The notes below the pieces were generated by a model that saw only the letters and a program-made list of their open reading frames with translations, searched no databases and was not told where the DNA came from. Positions 25,600 to 33,383 of a stretch of DNA of 64,000 nucleotides are shown here, piece by piece. The position numbers and the translations under genes are program-made. Source of the DNA: Saccharothrix carnea (GTDB lineage Bacteria; Actinomycetota; Actinomycetes; Mycobacteriales; Pseudonocardiaceae); the NCBI RefSeq assembly GCF_003014735.1, contig NZ_PYAX01000004.1, positions 248,001 to 312,000 of the forward strand. The letters are read 5' to 3'. Position 1 is the stretch's first letter; every line of letters starts with the position of its first letter.

Positions 25600-26727
25600 T
25601 TGAACCACAACGATTTTTCCGACAACCGGCTCACCTCGGGCGTCCTCGACGTCGTGGACCGCCGGGCCGTGCTGCGCACCGACGGCTACCTGCCGGGGCC
25701 GGACGACGTCACCGTCGCGCCGCACCTGGTCGCCGAGCACGGCCTGCGCCGCGGCGACGAGGTCCACGGCCGGTTCGCACCCCCACCCCGCGGCGGCAAG
25801 GCACCCGCGCTGGTCACCGTCGAGGCCGTCAACGGCGCGCACCCGCGCCACTCCCGAGCCCGGCCGGCCTTCGCCGACCTCGTGCCGACCCACCCGCACG
25901 AGAGGCTGCGGCTGGAGACGGAGGCGCACGAGCTGACCACGCGCGTGGTCGACCTGCTCATGCCGATCGGCAAGGGGCAACGCGCGTTGATCGTCGCACC
26001 GCCCAAGGCGGGCAAGACCTCCGTGCTGCGGTCCATCGCGCACGGCCTCGCCAAGAACCACCCGGAGTGCCACCTGATGCTCGTCCTGGTCGGTGAACGC
26101 CCGGAGGAGGTCACCGACCTGTCCCGGGGCGTGCCGGCCGAGGTGGTCGCGGCCACCTTCGACCACCCGCCACGCGACCACACCGCGCTCGCCGAGCTGG
26201 CCGTCGAACGGGCCAAGCGCCTGGTCGAGCTGGGCCGGGACGTGGTGGTGCTGCTGGACTCCGCGACCCGCCTCGGCCGTGCCTACAACCTCGCCGCGCC
26301 ACCGTCCGGGCGGACCCTGTCCGGCGGCGTGGACGCGGGTTCGCTCACCGCGCCGAAGCGGTTCCTGGGCGCGGCGCGCAACGTCGAGGGCGGCGGATCG
26401 CTGACGATCATCGCCACCGCGTTGGTCGACACCGGTTCGGCGGGCGACGCGCTGCTCTTCGAGGAGTACAAGGGCACCGGCAACGCCGAGCTGCGCCTGG
26501 ACCGCAGGACCGCGGCACGGCGCGTGTTCCCGGCCGTGGACGTGCACCAGTCCGGCACCCGCCGCGAGGACCTCCTGCTCACACCCGCCGAGAGCGCGTC
26601 GATCCGCTTGCTGCGCCGGGCGCTGGCGGGCAAGGAGGACGCGCTCGACGTGCTGCTCGACGGCCTGCGCAAGACGGGCGACAACGGCGAGTTCCTCACC
26701 CGGCTCACCGCCACCACGCCCCGCTGA
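25600..26727 (+). CDS. Short, divergent second Rho transcription termination factor
   Basis: 375 aa from a TTG start with GGGAGA upstream; no closer ATG or GTG fits the family. Main Rho proteins are 419 aa in E. coli and longer in actinobacteria. The N-terminal helical part is absent, and the OB-fold motif GFGFLR that binds the primary RNA site is RRAVLR (21-26). The ATPase core is intact: P-loop APPKAGKT (133-140), Glu166/Arg167 (E. coli Glu211/Arg212), Walker B DSATRLGR (220-227), GGVD and KGTGN. Three changes stand out by alignment to E. coli: Asp210 to Gly165 and Met219 to Leu174 near the bicyclomycin pocket, and Lys326 of the R-loop to Ala281. A specialised or inhibitor-insensitive paralogue is likely; its job is unknown. 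Confidence 0.85.
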   Translation: MNHNDFSDNRLTSGVLDVVDRRAVLRTDGYLPGPDDVTVAPHLVAEHGLRRGDEVHGRFAPPPRGGKAPALVTVEAVNGAHPRHSRARPAFADLVPTHPHERLRLETEAHELTTRVVDLLMPIGKGQRALIVAPPKAGKTSVLRSIAHGLAKNHPECHLMLVLVGERPEEVTDLSRGVPAEVVAATFDHPPRDHTALAELAVERAKRLVELGRDVVVLLDSATRLGRAYNLAAPPSGRTLSGGVDAGSLTAPKRFLGAARNVEGGGSLTIIATALVDTGSAGDALLFEEYKGTGNAELRLDRRTAARRVFPAVDVHQSGTRREDLLLTPAESASIRLLRRALAGKEDALDVLLDGLRKTGDNGEFLTRLTATTPR

Positions 26728-26747
26728 GTCCACTGCGGACGGTCCGG

Positions 26748-26861
26748 TCAGGTGAACCGGGCCGGCGGGGCAACCGGCGCAGTCGCCAGTGCCGCTGCCA
26801 CGGCCAGGACCGCGGCCACGGTGGCCGCGCGCCGGGACGGGCGAAATCGCAGGCGGTGCAT
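26748..26861 (-). CDS. Small candidate secreted peptide or signal-peptide remnant
   Basis: A 37-codon frame begins with ATG at 26861 after a good GGAAGGGGG site. It encodes a basic start (MHRLRFRPSRR), an Ala/Val-rich hydrophobic core and an Ala-x-Ala region, then stops after only a few more residues (PPARFT). This is the layout of a signal peptide with almost no mature part. It may be a short secreted peptide, or the relic of a deleted gene. It is divergent from the GH53 gene. Support is composition and ribosome-binding site only. Confidence 0.35.
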   Translation of the reverse strand: MHRLRFRPSRRAATVAAVLAVAAALATAPVAPPARFT

Positions 26862-26966
26862 GACGTGCCCCCTTCCGTCCGGGCGGCGGTGACGGAAGTG
26901 TCGATCACGCCTCTGGACACGGTCTGGACGTGGAGTGGATCACTCGTCCCGCGCTCGGACCTGCGT

Positions 26967-27047
26967 TGTGCACGTTCCCAGTAAAACCGCCGAAGTTGAC
27001 CCTTGAGACTGCCACCGGTCTCCGCTTTCATAGTGTGCACGTTCACA
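26967..27047 (+). promoter_or_regulatory. Two candidate operators upstream of the GH53 gene
   Basis: TGTGCACGTTCCCA (26967-26980) and TGTGCACGTTCACA (27034-27047) are near-identical. The second is a quasi-palindrome TGTG-N-ACGT-N-CACA of LacI/GalR-type layout. They differ from the TGTTTGCG sites of the nearby LacI protein, so a different regulator is expected. Spacing is 67 bp centre to centre. Confidence 0.5.
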
Positions 27048-27082
27048 GTCGCCGCCACCGCACCTCGATCAAAGGAGATCGG

Positions 27083-28192
27083 ATGTCCGGATCCCACCGG
27101 GCGGTCAAAACCGCCCTCGCCCTGGCGACCGCCGTGCTGCCGCTGGCCGCGCTCACCCCGGCCGTCTCCGCCGCCGGGTCGCTGAGCATGCTCGGCGCCG
27201 ACGTCTCGACCGCGCAACGCGCCCTGGACCTCGGCGCGAAGTACTACGACGCGTCCGGCACCGCCCGTGACCCGCTCGACATCCTGAAGGGCGCCGGGGT
27301 CAACTACATCCGCCTGCGCGTCTGGAACAACCCGAGGAGCGGCTACAACAACAAGGCGAAGGTCCTGGCCTACGCCAAGGCGGTGAAGGCCAAGGGCCTC
27401 AAGCTGCTGGTCGACTTCCACTACTCCGACACCTGGGCCGACCCCGGCAAGCAGTACAAGCCGGCCGCCTGGGCGAACCACGGCATCGGCCAGTTGCAGG
27501 CCGACGTCTACAACTACACCCACGACGTGTGCTCCAGCCTGAAGGCTCAGGGCACCACGCCGGACAGCGTGCAGATCGGCAACGAGATCAACGTCGGCAT
27601 GCTGTGGGACGACGGCAAGGTCGTCAACAACGACTTCACCAACCTCAGCCTGCTGCTCAAGGCCGGTTACAACGCGACCAAGGCGTGCAACAGCGGCACC
27701 AAGGTCATGATCCACACGGCGAACGCCGACAGCCTCGACCACGCCCGCTGGTTCTACGACGGCATCCGGTCCAAGGGCGTCTCGTGGGACATCACGGCGC
27801 TGTCGTACTACTGCATGTGGCACGGCACGCTGAGCAACCTCTACAACGTCATCGCCGACGTGCGCTCCCGGTACGGCAAGGACGTCGTGCTGGCGGAGAC
27901 GGCCTACCCGTTCACCACCGGCAACGCGGACGGCACGGGCAACTCCATCACCACCGGTTGCTCCGGCTACCCGTTGACGTGGCAGGGCCAGGCGGCGAAC
28001 TTCACCCACGTCCAGAACACCGCGCGCAACGCGGGCGCCATCGGCGTCTTCTACTGGGAGCCGACCTGGTACGCGGTGCCCGGCAACGGCTGGGACCCCG
28101 CCGACATCAACGGCAGCGGCAACGGCTGGGACAACATGGCGATCTTCGACTGGTCCGGCCGGATCAACCCGAACGTCCGCTGGACACCGTGA
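27083..28192 (+). CDS. Secreted GH53 endo-beta-1,4-galactanase
   Basis: 369 aa; the ATG at 27083 follows AAAGGAG. Residues 1-31 form a signal peptide (LALATAVLPLAALTPAVSA-AG). The mature part is a GH53 TIM barrel: LGADVSTAQRALDLGAKYYD, VNYIRLRVWNNPRSG, LLVDFHYSDTWADPGKQ, the acid/base Glu in IGNEINVGMLW and the nucleophile Glu in VVLAETAYPFT. GWDPADINGSGNGWDNMAIF is typical of the C-terminal calcium/loop region. It cleaves beta-1,4-galactan, the backbone of type I arabinogalactan and pectic side chains. It is a single-gene unit with its own operators, ending at a bidirectional terminator. Confidence 0.93.
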   Translation: MSGSHRAVKTALALATAVLPLAALTPAVSAAGSLSMLGADVSTAQRALDLGAKYYDASGTARDPLDILKGAGVNYIRLRVWNNPRSGYNNKAKVLAYAKAVKAKGLKLLVDFHYSDTWADPGKQYKPAAWANHGIGQLQADVYNYTHDVCSSLKAQGTTPDSVQIGNEINVGMLWDDGKVVNNDFTNLSLLLKAGYNATKACNSGTKVMIHTANADSLDHARWFYDGIRSKGVSWDITALSYYCMWHGTLSNLYNVIADVRSRYGKDVVLAETAYPFTTGNADGTGNSITTGCSGYPLTWQGQAANFTHVQNTARNAGAIGVFYWEPTWYAVPGNGWDPADINGSGNGWDNMAIFDWSGRINPNVRWTP

Positions 28193-28199
28193 TCGTCGT

Positions 28200-28236
28200 C
28201 GGTGGGCGGGCCGGCACGCCGACGACCCGCCCACCG
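28200..28236. terminator. Bidirectional hairpin terminator, GH53 / DUF4157
   Basis: A perfect 11-bp stem (CGGTGGGCGGG at 28200-28210 with CCCGCCCACCG at 28226-28236, loop 15 nt) fills the 50-bp gap between convergent genes. It also marks the border between the polysaccharide locus and the injection-system cluster. Confidence 0.7.
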
Positions 28237-28242
28237 CGATCG

Positions 28243-30198
28243 TCACGTCGTCGTGGCCTGGGTCGGTGGCGCGGGCACGGCCGCCCGGCGGTACGTCGGG
28301 TCGGTGTTGTCGTTCTCGACGATCTCGGTCATCAGGTCGAAGATGCCGAGGAGCACGGGTTTCCAGTCGTCGCGGGGCAGGTGCTTGCGCATCCGGCGGA
28401 GTTCCACGATCGGCGCCCGTCGGCCTCGGGAGTCGTCCATCCGGTCGCCGAGGGAGCCCATCGACTCGAAGTGCTCGCCCTTGTCGGCCGTGGCGGGGAA
28501 GGCCGCCCGGTAGCCCGGCTCGCTCAAAATGTCCCTCCCCTGGGTGATACCGCTGAGCCACTTCCGGCGGGTGACCTCCGCGAACGACACCTCCCGCCGG
28601 TCCACGGTCTCCAGCACCGGCTCGTCGGCCGCGGTCAGCTCCGCGCACCGCAGCGCCAACCGGACGAACGGCTCACCGTCCTCCGCGGCCAGCCGCTCCT
28701 GCTCGTCCGCGCTGAGCAGTGCGAACATGGCGGCGAAGTCCGTGCGGGCCATGATGGGCGCGACACCCTTGTAGTAGCCCTCGTGCGGCTTGGCGTTGCC
28801 CTGGATGAGGTACGCGGCGACCGGCATGAGCAGTCCCCGCAGCTTGTCGCTCGCCGGGGCGGCCGTCGAACCCTCACCCTCCTGAGCGGGCGCGACGCCT
28901 TGGCCCAGCACGCGATCGACGTTCGCCTTCGCCTTGCGGATCGCACCGATCGAGTCCTGCGCGGCCAGGTCGGGTGCCGCCTCGACCCGGGTCCGATCGG
29001 AGTGTGCCCGGTCGTCGTAAGCGTTCGACACCGCCGCGAACAGTCCCTCCAGCAACTCGAGCGGGATGCCCGCGGTCATCTGGGGATTGCCCGACGAGGC
29101 GGTTCCCTTGGTCAGGTACTGGGAGGAGAAGTAGAGCGTCGGCGTGGCGGGCTTGAGCTCCCGACCTCCCGCCGCGGTGGCCAGTTCGGCGGCGGTGTGG
29201 AAGCGGTCGTCGGTGCTCGACGCCACCCGCACGATGGCGTCGAGGGCGGAGACGAGCCGGTCGCGGCCCGCCGCGCCTTCCGGGAACGGCTCGGTGACGA
29301 ACTCCAGGTTGGATTCGCCGCTGGACCCGTCGTCGGCTTCCAAGGTGAAGCCGGCGGCCTCCACCAGGACTTCCTTCTTCGCCAGCCGTCGGATCAGGCT
29401 CGGCCTCAGCTTCTTGAGCCCCGGGTTCTCCGGGCGGCGTGGCACCCACTCCCGGGAGGTGACCGGGGTGGCGATCTCCTTCTTCTCGTCCAGCTCCTGG
29501 GTCGACGGTGAGGGCGCCAGGGCGTAGGTGCTGACCGGCACTTCGATCTCGAAACCGACCGCGCGTTGCACGGCGGTGCGGTCCGGGTCCGCCACCGGTG
29601 GCCGTGCCCCGGTCGCCGGCGGCGCCTGGTCGCGTTGCGCGGATTGGGCCATCACCCGGTCGGCGTTGGCCACGGCGGCGCGCTCGAAGGTGTCCGCCGG
29701 GTGGGAGACGGCCACCCCGCCGCCGACGTCGGTGCCCGCGACCGGACCGGATCGCTGCTGGTCGACGTGCGTCAACTCGTGCGCGAGCATCCGCTTGCCC
29801 GCCTCCGACGACGTGTCGTACCGACCGCGTTGGAACACGATGTGCGAACCGGAGGTGAAGGCGTGCGCCCGCACGGACTCGGCCGCGGTGTGCGCCGCGG
29901 CACCGGTGTGCACCCGCACGTCGGAGAAGTCGCTGCCGAGGCGGGTTTCCATCTCCCGGCGCACCGGCTCGTCCAGGGGCTTGCCCCCGTCGCGCAGCAC
30001 GTCGTGCACCGGGGAACGCTGGACGGTGGCGTCACGGTCCTGGCCGGCGAGCAGTCCGACCACCGCCGTGTTGCCCGCGGCGCGCTGCAACGCCCGGATG
30101 CCGTCCGGGGACAGCGGCCCGGCGGGTGCCCGGTCGGCGGTGGCGCGGAGGGGCTCGGGCGGCGGGGTGGAGTGGTGCTCGTGGTCGTGCTGCCTCAT
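28243..30198 (-). CDS. DUF4157 (eCIS-core) protein, candidate injected effector
   Basis: 651 aa; ATG at 30198 after AAGGGGAC. Residues about 75-150 are the DUF4157 domain, with the metalloprotease-like AHELTHVDQQR (His140, Glu141, His144). DUF4157 is the commonest marker of eCIS-associated effectors and may target or process cargo. VQR motifs occur at 59-61 and 210-212. From residue 213 a second domain starts: GFEIEV (215-220), LEADDGSSG (287-294) and LEFVTEPFPEG (298-308). That spacing recalls amidoligase / glutamate-cysteine-ligase-like enzymes, a resemblance by motif only. The C-terminal 250 residues are helical and not recognised. The gene is at the edge of the cluster, opposite to the structural genes. 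Confidence 0.8.
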   Translation of the reverse strand: MRQHDHEHHSTPPPEPLRATADRAPAGPLSPDGIRALQRAAGNTAVVGLLAGQDRDATVQRSPVHDVLRDGGKPLDEPVRREMETRLGSDFSDVRVHTGAAAHTAAESVRAHAFTSGSHIVFQRGRYDTSSEAGKRMLAHELTHVDQQRSGPVAGTDVGGGVAVSHPADTFERAAVANADRVMAQSAQRDQAPPATGARPPVADPDRTAVQRAVGFEIEVPVSTYALAPSPSTQELDEKKEIATPVTSREWVPRRPENPGLKKLRPSLIRRLAKKEVLVEAAGFTLEADDGSSGESNLEFVTEPFPEGAAGRDRLVSALDAIVRVASSTDDRFHTAAELATAAGGRELKPATPTLYFSSQYLTKGTASSGNPQMTAGIPLELLEGLFAAVSNAYDDRAHSDRTRVEAAPDLAAQDSIGAIRKAKANVDRVLGQGVAPAQEGEGSTAAPASDKLRGLLMPVAAYLIQGNAKPHEGYYKGVAPIMARTDFAAMFALLSADEQERLAAEDGEPFVRLALRCAELTAADEPVLETVDRREVSFAEVTRRKWLSGITQGRDILSEPGYRAAFPATADKGEHFESMGSLGDRMDDSRGRRAPIVELRRMRKHLPRDDWKPVLLGIFDLMTEIVENDNTDPTYRRAAVPAPPTQATTT

Positions 30199-30579
30199 GT
30201 CGTCCCCTTGGTGGAGGTGAAGACCCACACGCGCCTCCAGGGTCACCGCCGGGGCGCGCGGGGGTAAGGGACACCGGGGCAGGGTCGGGGCGGCGCGGGT
30301 GCCCTCAGCGGCCTGGGAATCCCCTCGTCGTCGTGGTGGGCGAACCGGGCCGCGTTTTCCACGCCACCTCGACTCGTGCCCACCCGTTCGGCGCAGCGCC
30401 GGCCGCCGGGTCGACCATCGTCAGGCACCGGCCGGGGTACGGACGGGCAGATCTGCCCTGACGGACTTCCGGCGGCACCGTCTCGCGTGGTGGGCTCAAG
30501 CCGGCTCCCTGCCGCCACGCGGTCGGGGGTTCCGGAGGACCGGTACGGGCCCCGGTGCCGGTACGGAGGTGTGCAGGCG
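30199..30579. other. Divergent intergenic region, DUF4157 / small genes
   Basis: 381 bp of G/C-rich sequence with no supported gene. It should hold the promoter of the DUF4157 gene and that of the two small plus-strand genes. No clear -35/-10 pair or palindrome was seen. A ten-base direct repeat CCGGTACGG(G/A) lies near 30540-30568, next to the downstream ribosome-binding site. Confidence 0.4.
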
Positions 30580-30969
30580 ATGTGGTCGCGGGAGTCCCGG
30601 GAATCCCGGCAGGACGGAGGTCGCGTGGCGGACGGTTCCACGCCCGAGAGGTTCGCGGGCGACCTGTTCCTCGACCTGGCGGCCAAGGGTTGGCTGGTGG
30701 TGGAGCCGGGGGAGGCCGCGCGGGTCATCGCCGAGTTGGAGCACACCCTGGAGGTCGTCCGGTCGCGCGCGCACCGGATCGAGGTGTCGCGGCGGCTGCG
30801 GACCGCGGCGGGCGACGACATCCACCCGGACGTCGACCGGCTCGTGGTCGACGCGGTGTTCGCCGAGCAGATCATGTCGGGCTCGTGGGAGCGCGCGCTG
30901 GTCGAGCTGCCGAAGTACATCGAGGCGTTCCGGATGGCGGCCCGCAACACGTCGCCGCGCGAGCCGTGA
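30580..30969 (+). CDS. Small helical protein in the eCIS cluster
   Basis: 129 aa from ATG 30580, nine bases after GGAGGT; a GTG at 30625 also has a GGAGGT but too close. No recognised domain. It is soluble and mostly helical, with a conserved-looking core AGDLFLDLAAKGWLVVEPGEA and a C-terminal YIEAFRMAARNT. It overlaps the next gene by four bases, so the two are coupled. Its location suggests an eCIS accessory or effector-related role, which is inference only. Confidence 0.6.
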   Translation: MWSRESRESRQDGGRVADGSTPERFAGDLFLDLAAKGWLVVEPGEAARVIAELEHTLEVVRSRAHRIEVSRRLRTAAGDDIHPDVDRLVVDAVFAEQIMSGSWERALVELPKYIEAFRMAARNTSPREP

Positions 30970-31136
30970 AGCCGACCTACCACGACATCACGTCGTGCGA
31001 CCTGTGGTTCGAGCTCACCGCGGCCGGTGACGACCTGCGCTACTACCGCGAGCGCGGCGACCACGCCACGGTGGAGCTGATGGTCGCGTGGATCGACGTC
31101 CTGCTCGACGAGTGGAACCGGCGCGCCGGGCGCTGA
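30966..31136 (+). CDS. Small conserved-type protein, 56 aa
   Basis: GTG at 30966 overlaps the previous stop (GTGA). The 56-residue product (KPTYHDITSCDLWFELTAAG..., ending DVLLDEWNRRAGR) is acidic-aromatic with no membrane segment. No family recognised. Tight coupling to the preceding 129-aa gene suggests that the two work together. A hairpin terminator follows. Confidence 0.55.
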   Translation: MKPTYHDITSCDLWFELTAAGDDLRYYRERGDHATVELMVAWIDVLLDEWNRRAGR

Positions 31137-31152
31137 CCCCCGCGCACGAGTT

Positions 31153-31180
31153 CGCCGCGCACCACGACGGGTGCGCGGCG
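31153..31180. terminator. Hairpin terminator between convergent genes
   Basis: CGCCGCGCACC (31153-31163) pairs perfectly with GGTGCGCGGCG (31170-31180) around a 6-nt loop. It lies in the 52-bp gap between the small plus-strand genes and the minus-strand COG1470-like gene. Confidence 0.65.
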
Positions 31181-31188
31181 GTCGACGG

Positions 31189-32457
31189 TCAGCCGGCCAG
31201 GTCGCTCAGCTCACCGCTGACGTTGAGCAGCTGCGCGCAGTTGGGCGCCTGCGGCCCACTGGCCGGGGTGCCCGGCCTGGCGCAGTCGACGGTCGCGGTG
31301 ACGGTGCCGTTCTGCGGGATGTCGATCGGCGTCACCCAGTGGTAGTCCTGGTTGCGGAAGGTCTCCAGCGCGATCACGGTGATCGTGCGCTCGCCGAACG
31401 CGATCGTCAGCACGCCTTCGTCACCCTGGTGGTTGGCCAGCACGATGTCGGTGATGTGGAAGACCTTGCCCGCCGGCACGACGTAGGTGCCGGTGGCGCG
31501 CTGACCGGCGTTCGTGCGCACTTCGATCGTGCCGGAGCTCTGCCGGGTGCCACCGGTCGTGCCGCGACCCTGCCCCTGCCCCTGGCCCTGGCCCTGTTCA
31601 CCGGCGGGTTGCTGTTCCGGCGCACCGCCCGGCTCCTGCGCGACGGGCGCCGGTGGTTCGGCGGCGGCCTGCGCGATCTCCTGGGCGCGGCCGTCGGCGG
31701 CTTCCCGTGCGGCGCTGAGCACCGCGGGGCGCACCAGCAGCAGCCACGCCAGCAGCAGCGCCAACAACGCGCCGAGCAAGGACAGCAGCCACTTGGACAG
31801 GATCGGCAGCTGCACCAGTTCACCGGCCAGCTCGTGCTCGTGCCGGTCGTCCGCCGCGAGGGCCACCACGTCGAGCCGCACCGGCCACACCGCGGGCTTG
31901 CCGAACCACAGCAGTTTCGCCACCCGCACCCGCAGTTCCAGCTCGGCGCGCGCGCCGGGGTCCACAGTGGTCGGTGCGGTGGACACGGTGGTCTTCAGGT
32001 GGTCGTCGGCTTCGGGCAACGCGGCCGTCACCACGGTCGGCGTGTTGCCGTCGTTGTGCACCTCGACGCGGTAGCGCGCGCTGCGCCACGCCCGCCGGCG
32101 CTTGGGGATCAGCCGGGCCCGTTGCCGCGCGAACGGCTCGATGATCACGGTCGTCTCGGTCACGACCGCCGAGTCGGGTCGTTCGGCGGGCAGCACCCGC
32201 ACCCCGAGCGGCACCTCGCCCGCGCGCACCTCGGGTGATCGTGGCGGGCGCAGGACGACGGCGACCTGCTCCGAGGTCCCCGGGTACAGCGACAGCCGTG
32301 CCGGTTCGACGGTGGTCCAGGGGGCGCAGGCGCCCACCACCTCGAACTCGTACGCCTCGACGATGTCACTGTCGTTGCGCACCGTCATCGTCGTGCTGGT
32401 CTCCCGACCGGGCGTGACAACCACGGTGGGGAGACCGAATTCGGTCGTTGTGGTCAC
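31189..32457 (-). CDS. COG1470-like single-span membrane protein of the eCIS cluster
   Basis: 422 aa from a GTG at 32457. Residues about 1-200 hold two beta-sandwich (NEW3/COG1470-like) domains: PTVVVTPGRETSTTMTVRND, LSLYPGTSEQVAVVLRPPRS, then a second repeat with YRVEVHNDGNTPT. One membrane helix follows (LLSLLGALLALLLAWLLLV, about 235-253), then an Ala/Gln/Gly linker (GEQGQGQGQGQGRG) and a C-terminal beta domain (about 325-422). Proteins of this layout, often named 'hydrolytic protein' with no shown activity, occur in Streptomyces CIS clusters. It might anchor or dock the particle at the membrane. It is divergent from the LuxR-type gene. The start codon lacks a strong ribosome-binding site. 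Confidence 0.7.
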   Translation of the reverse strand: MTTTTEFGLPTVVVTPGRETSTTMTVRNDSDIVEAYEFEVVGACAPWTTVEPARLSLYPGTSEQVAVVLRPPRSPEVRAGEVPLGVRVLPAERPDSAVVTETTVIIEPFARQRARLIPKRRRAWRSARYRVEVHNDGNTPTVVTAALPEADDHLKTTVSTAPTTVDPGARAELELRVRVAKLLWFGKPAVWPVRLDVVALAADDRHEHELAGELVQLPILSKWLLSLLGALLALLLAWLLLVRPAVLSAAREAADGRAQEIAQAAAEPPAPVAQEPGGAPEQQPAGEQGQGQGQGQGRGTTGGTRQSSGTIEVRTNAGQRATGTYVVPAGKVFHITDIVLANHQGDEGVLTIAFGERTITVIALETFRNQDYHWVTPIDIPQNGTVTATVDCARPGTPASGPQAPNCAQLLNVSGELSDLAG

Positions 32458-32634
32458 CCGACGAACGGTAGGCACGGCACACCCGCGGCCGACAGGGAGA
32501 AAAGGGCAGCATGCGGGCAAAGCCGTGCACCGCGGGTCCGGCGCCGGTGCCCGCGAACCCCTGGTGGGAACACGATAGCCGCAACGAGGTCGCGGTGGTG
32601 CGGTCCGGCTGAGCTCATTCCACAGGAGGTTCGC

Positions 32635-33258
32635 ATGAACAGGATTCCGGTGGCCGTGTATGCCGAGGACCCGGTCCTGAGAGCGGGGATCACGCACCAG
32701 TTGCGGCCACGGCCCGAAGTCGAGGTGGTGCGGCCGGACGAGGAGCACCGTGCCGCCGTGTCGCTCGTGGTGGTGGACCGGGTGGACGACGAGACGGCGC
32801 GGCTGCTGCGCCGGTTGCGGCGGTCGTCGGCCACGCGCACCGGTCTGGTGGTGGGGCGGTTCGACCAGGACGCCCTCCAGACGACGATCGACTGCGGCGT
32901 GACGGCGGTGCTCCGGCGGGCCGACGCCGACCAGGACCGGTTGGTGGGCACGGTTTCCGCGCTGCACAAGGGAGAAGCGGTGCTGCCGGGCGACCTGCTC
33001 GGCACGTTGCTCGACCACGTGAGCCGGTTGCAGCGCAGTGTGCTCGATCCCAACGGCCCGTCCCTGTCCACGCTCACCTCGCGGGAGGCGGACATGCTGC
33101 GGCTGGTGTCCGAGGGGTTCGACACGGCCGAGATCGCGTCGAAGACGTCGTTCTCGGAACGGACCGTGAAGAACGTCCTGCACGAGGTCACCACCCGGCT
33201 GCAGCTGCGCAACCGCGCGCACGCAGTCGGCTACGCCATGCGGCACGGCCTGATCTGA
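32635..33258 (+). CDS. LuxR-type regulator with degenerate receiver domain (copy 1)
   Basis: 207 aa; ATG preceded by a full AGGAGGT. The N-terminal 125 residues follow a response-regulator fold (VAVYAEDPVLRAGITHQL, LVVVDRVDDE). The residue that should be the conserved Lys lies in AVLRRAD, where it is Arg, and the acidic pocket is incomplete. Residues about 145-205 are a LuxR/NarL HTH: LTSREADMLRLVSEGFDTAEIA, FSERTVKNVLHEVTTRL. It has a paralogue at the other end of the cluster (53489-54109), sharing HTH and layout. It most likely regulates the eCIS genes independently of classical phosphorylation; no kinase gene is near. Confidence 0.82.
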   Translation: MNRIPVAVYAEDPVLRAGITHQLRPRPEVEVVRPDEEHRAAVSLVVVDRVDDETARLLRRLRRSSATRTGLVVGRFDQDALQTTIDCGVTAVLRRADADQDRLVGTVSALHKGEAVLPGDLLGTLLDHVSRLQRSVLDPNGPSLSTLTSREADMLRLVSEGFDTAEIASKTSFSERTVKNVLHEVTTRLQLRNRAHAVGYAMRHGLI

Positions 33259-33383
33259 TCCCGCGCCCGCCTTGCCCGAACCGCCCTTCAGCCGTGCCCC
33301 GACCGTGCCCGCCGGGACCTCCGCGCCACCGGGCGTCGCGGACGACGATTCCGGCACACGCCCCAGACGGAGGTGGAACCTTG

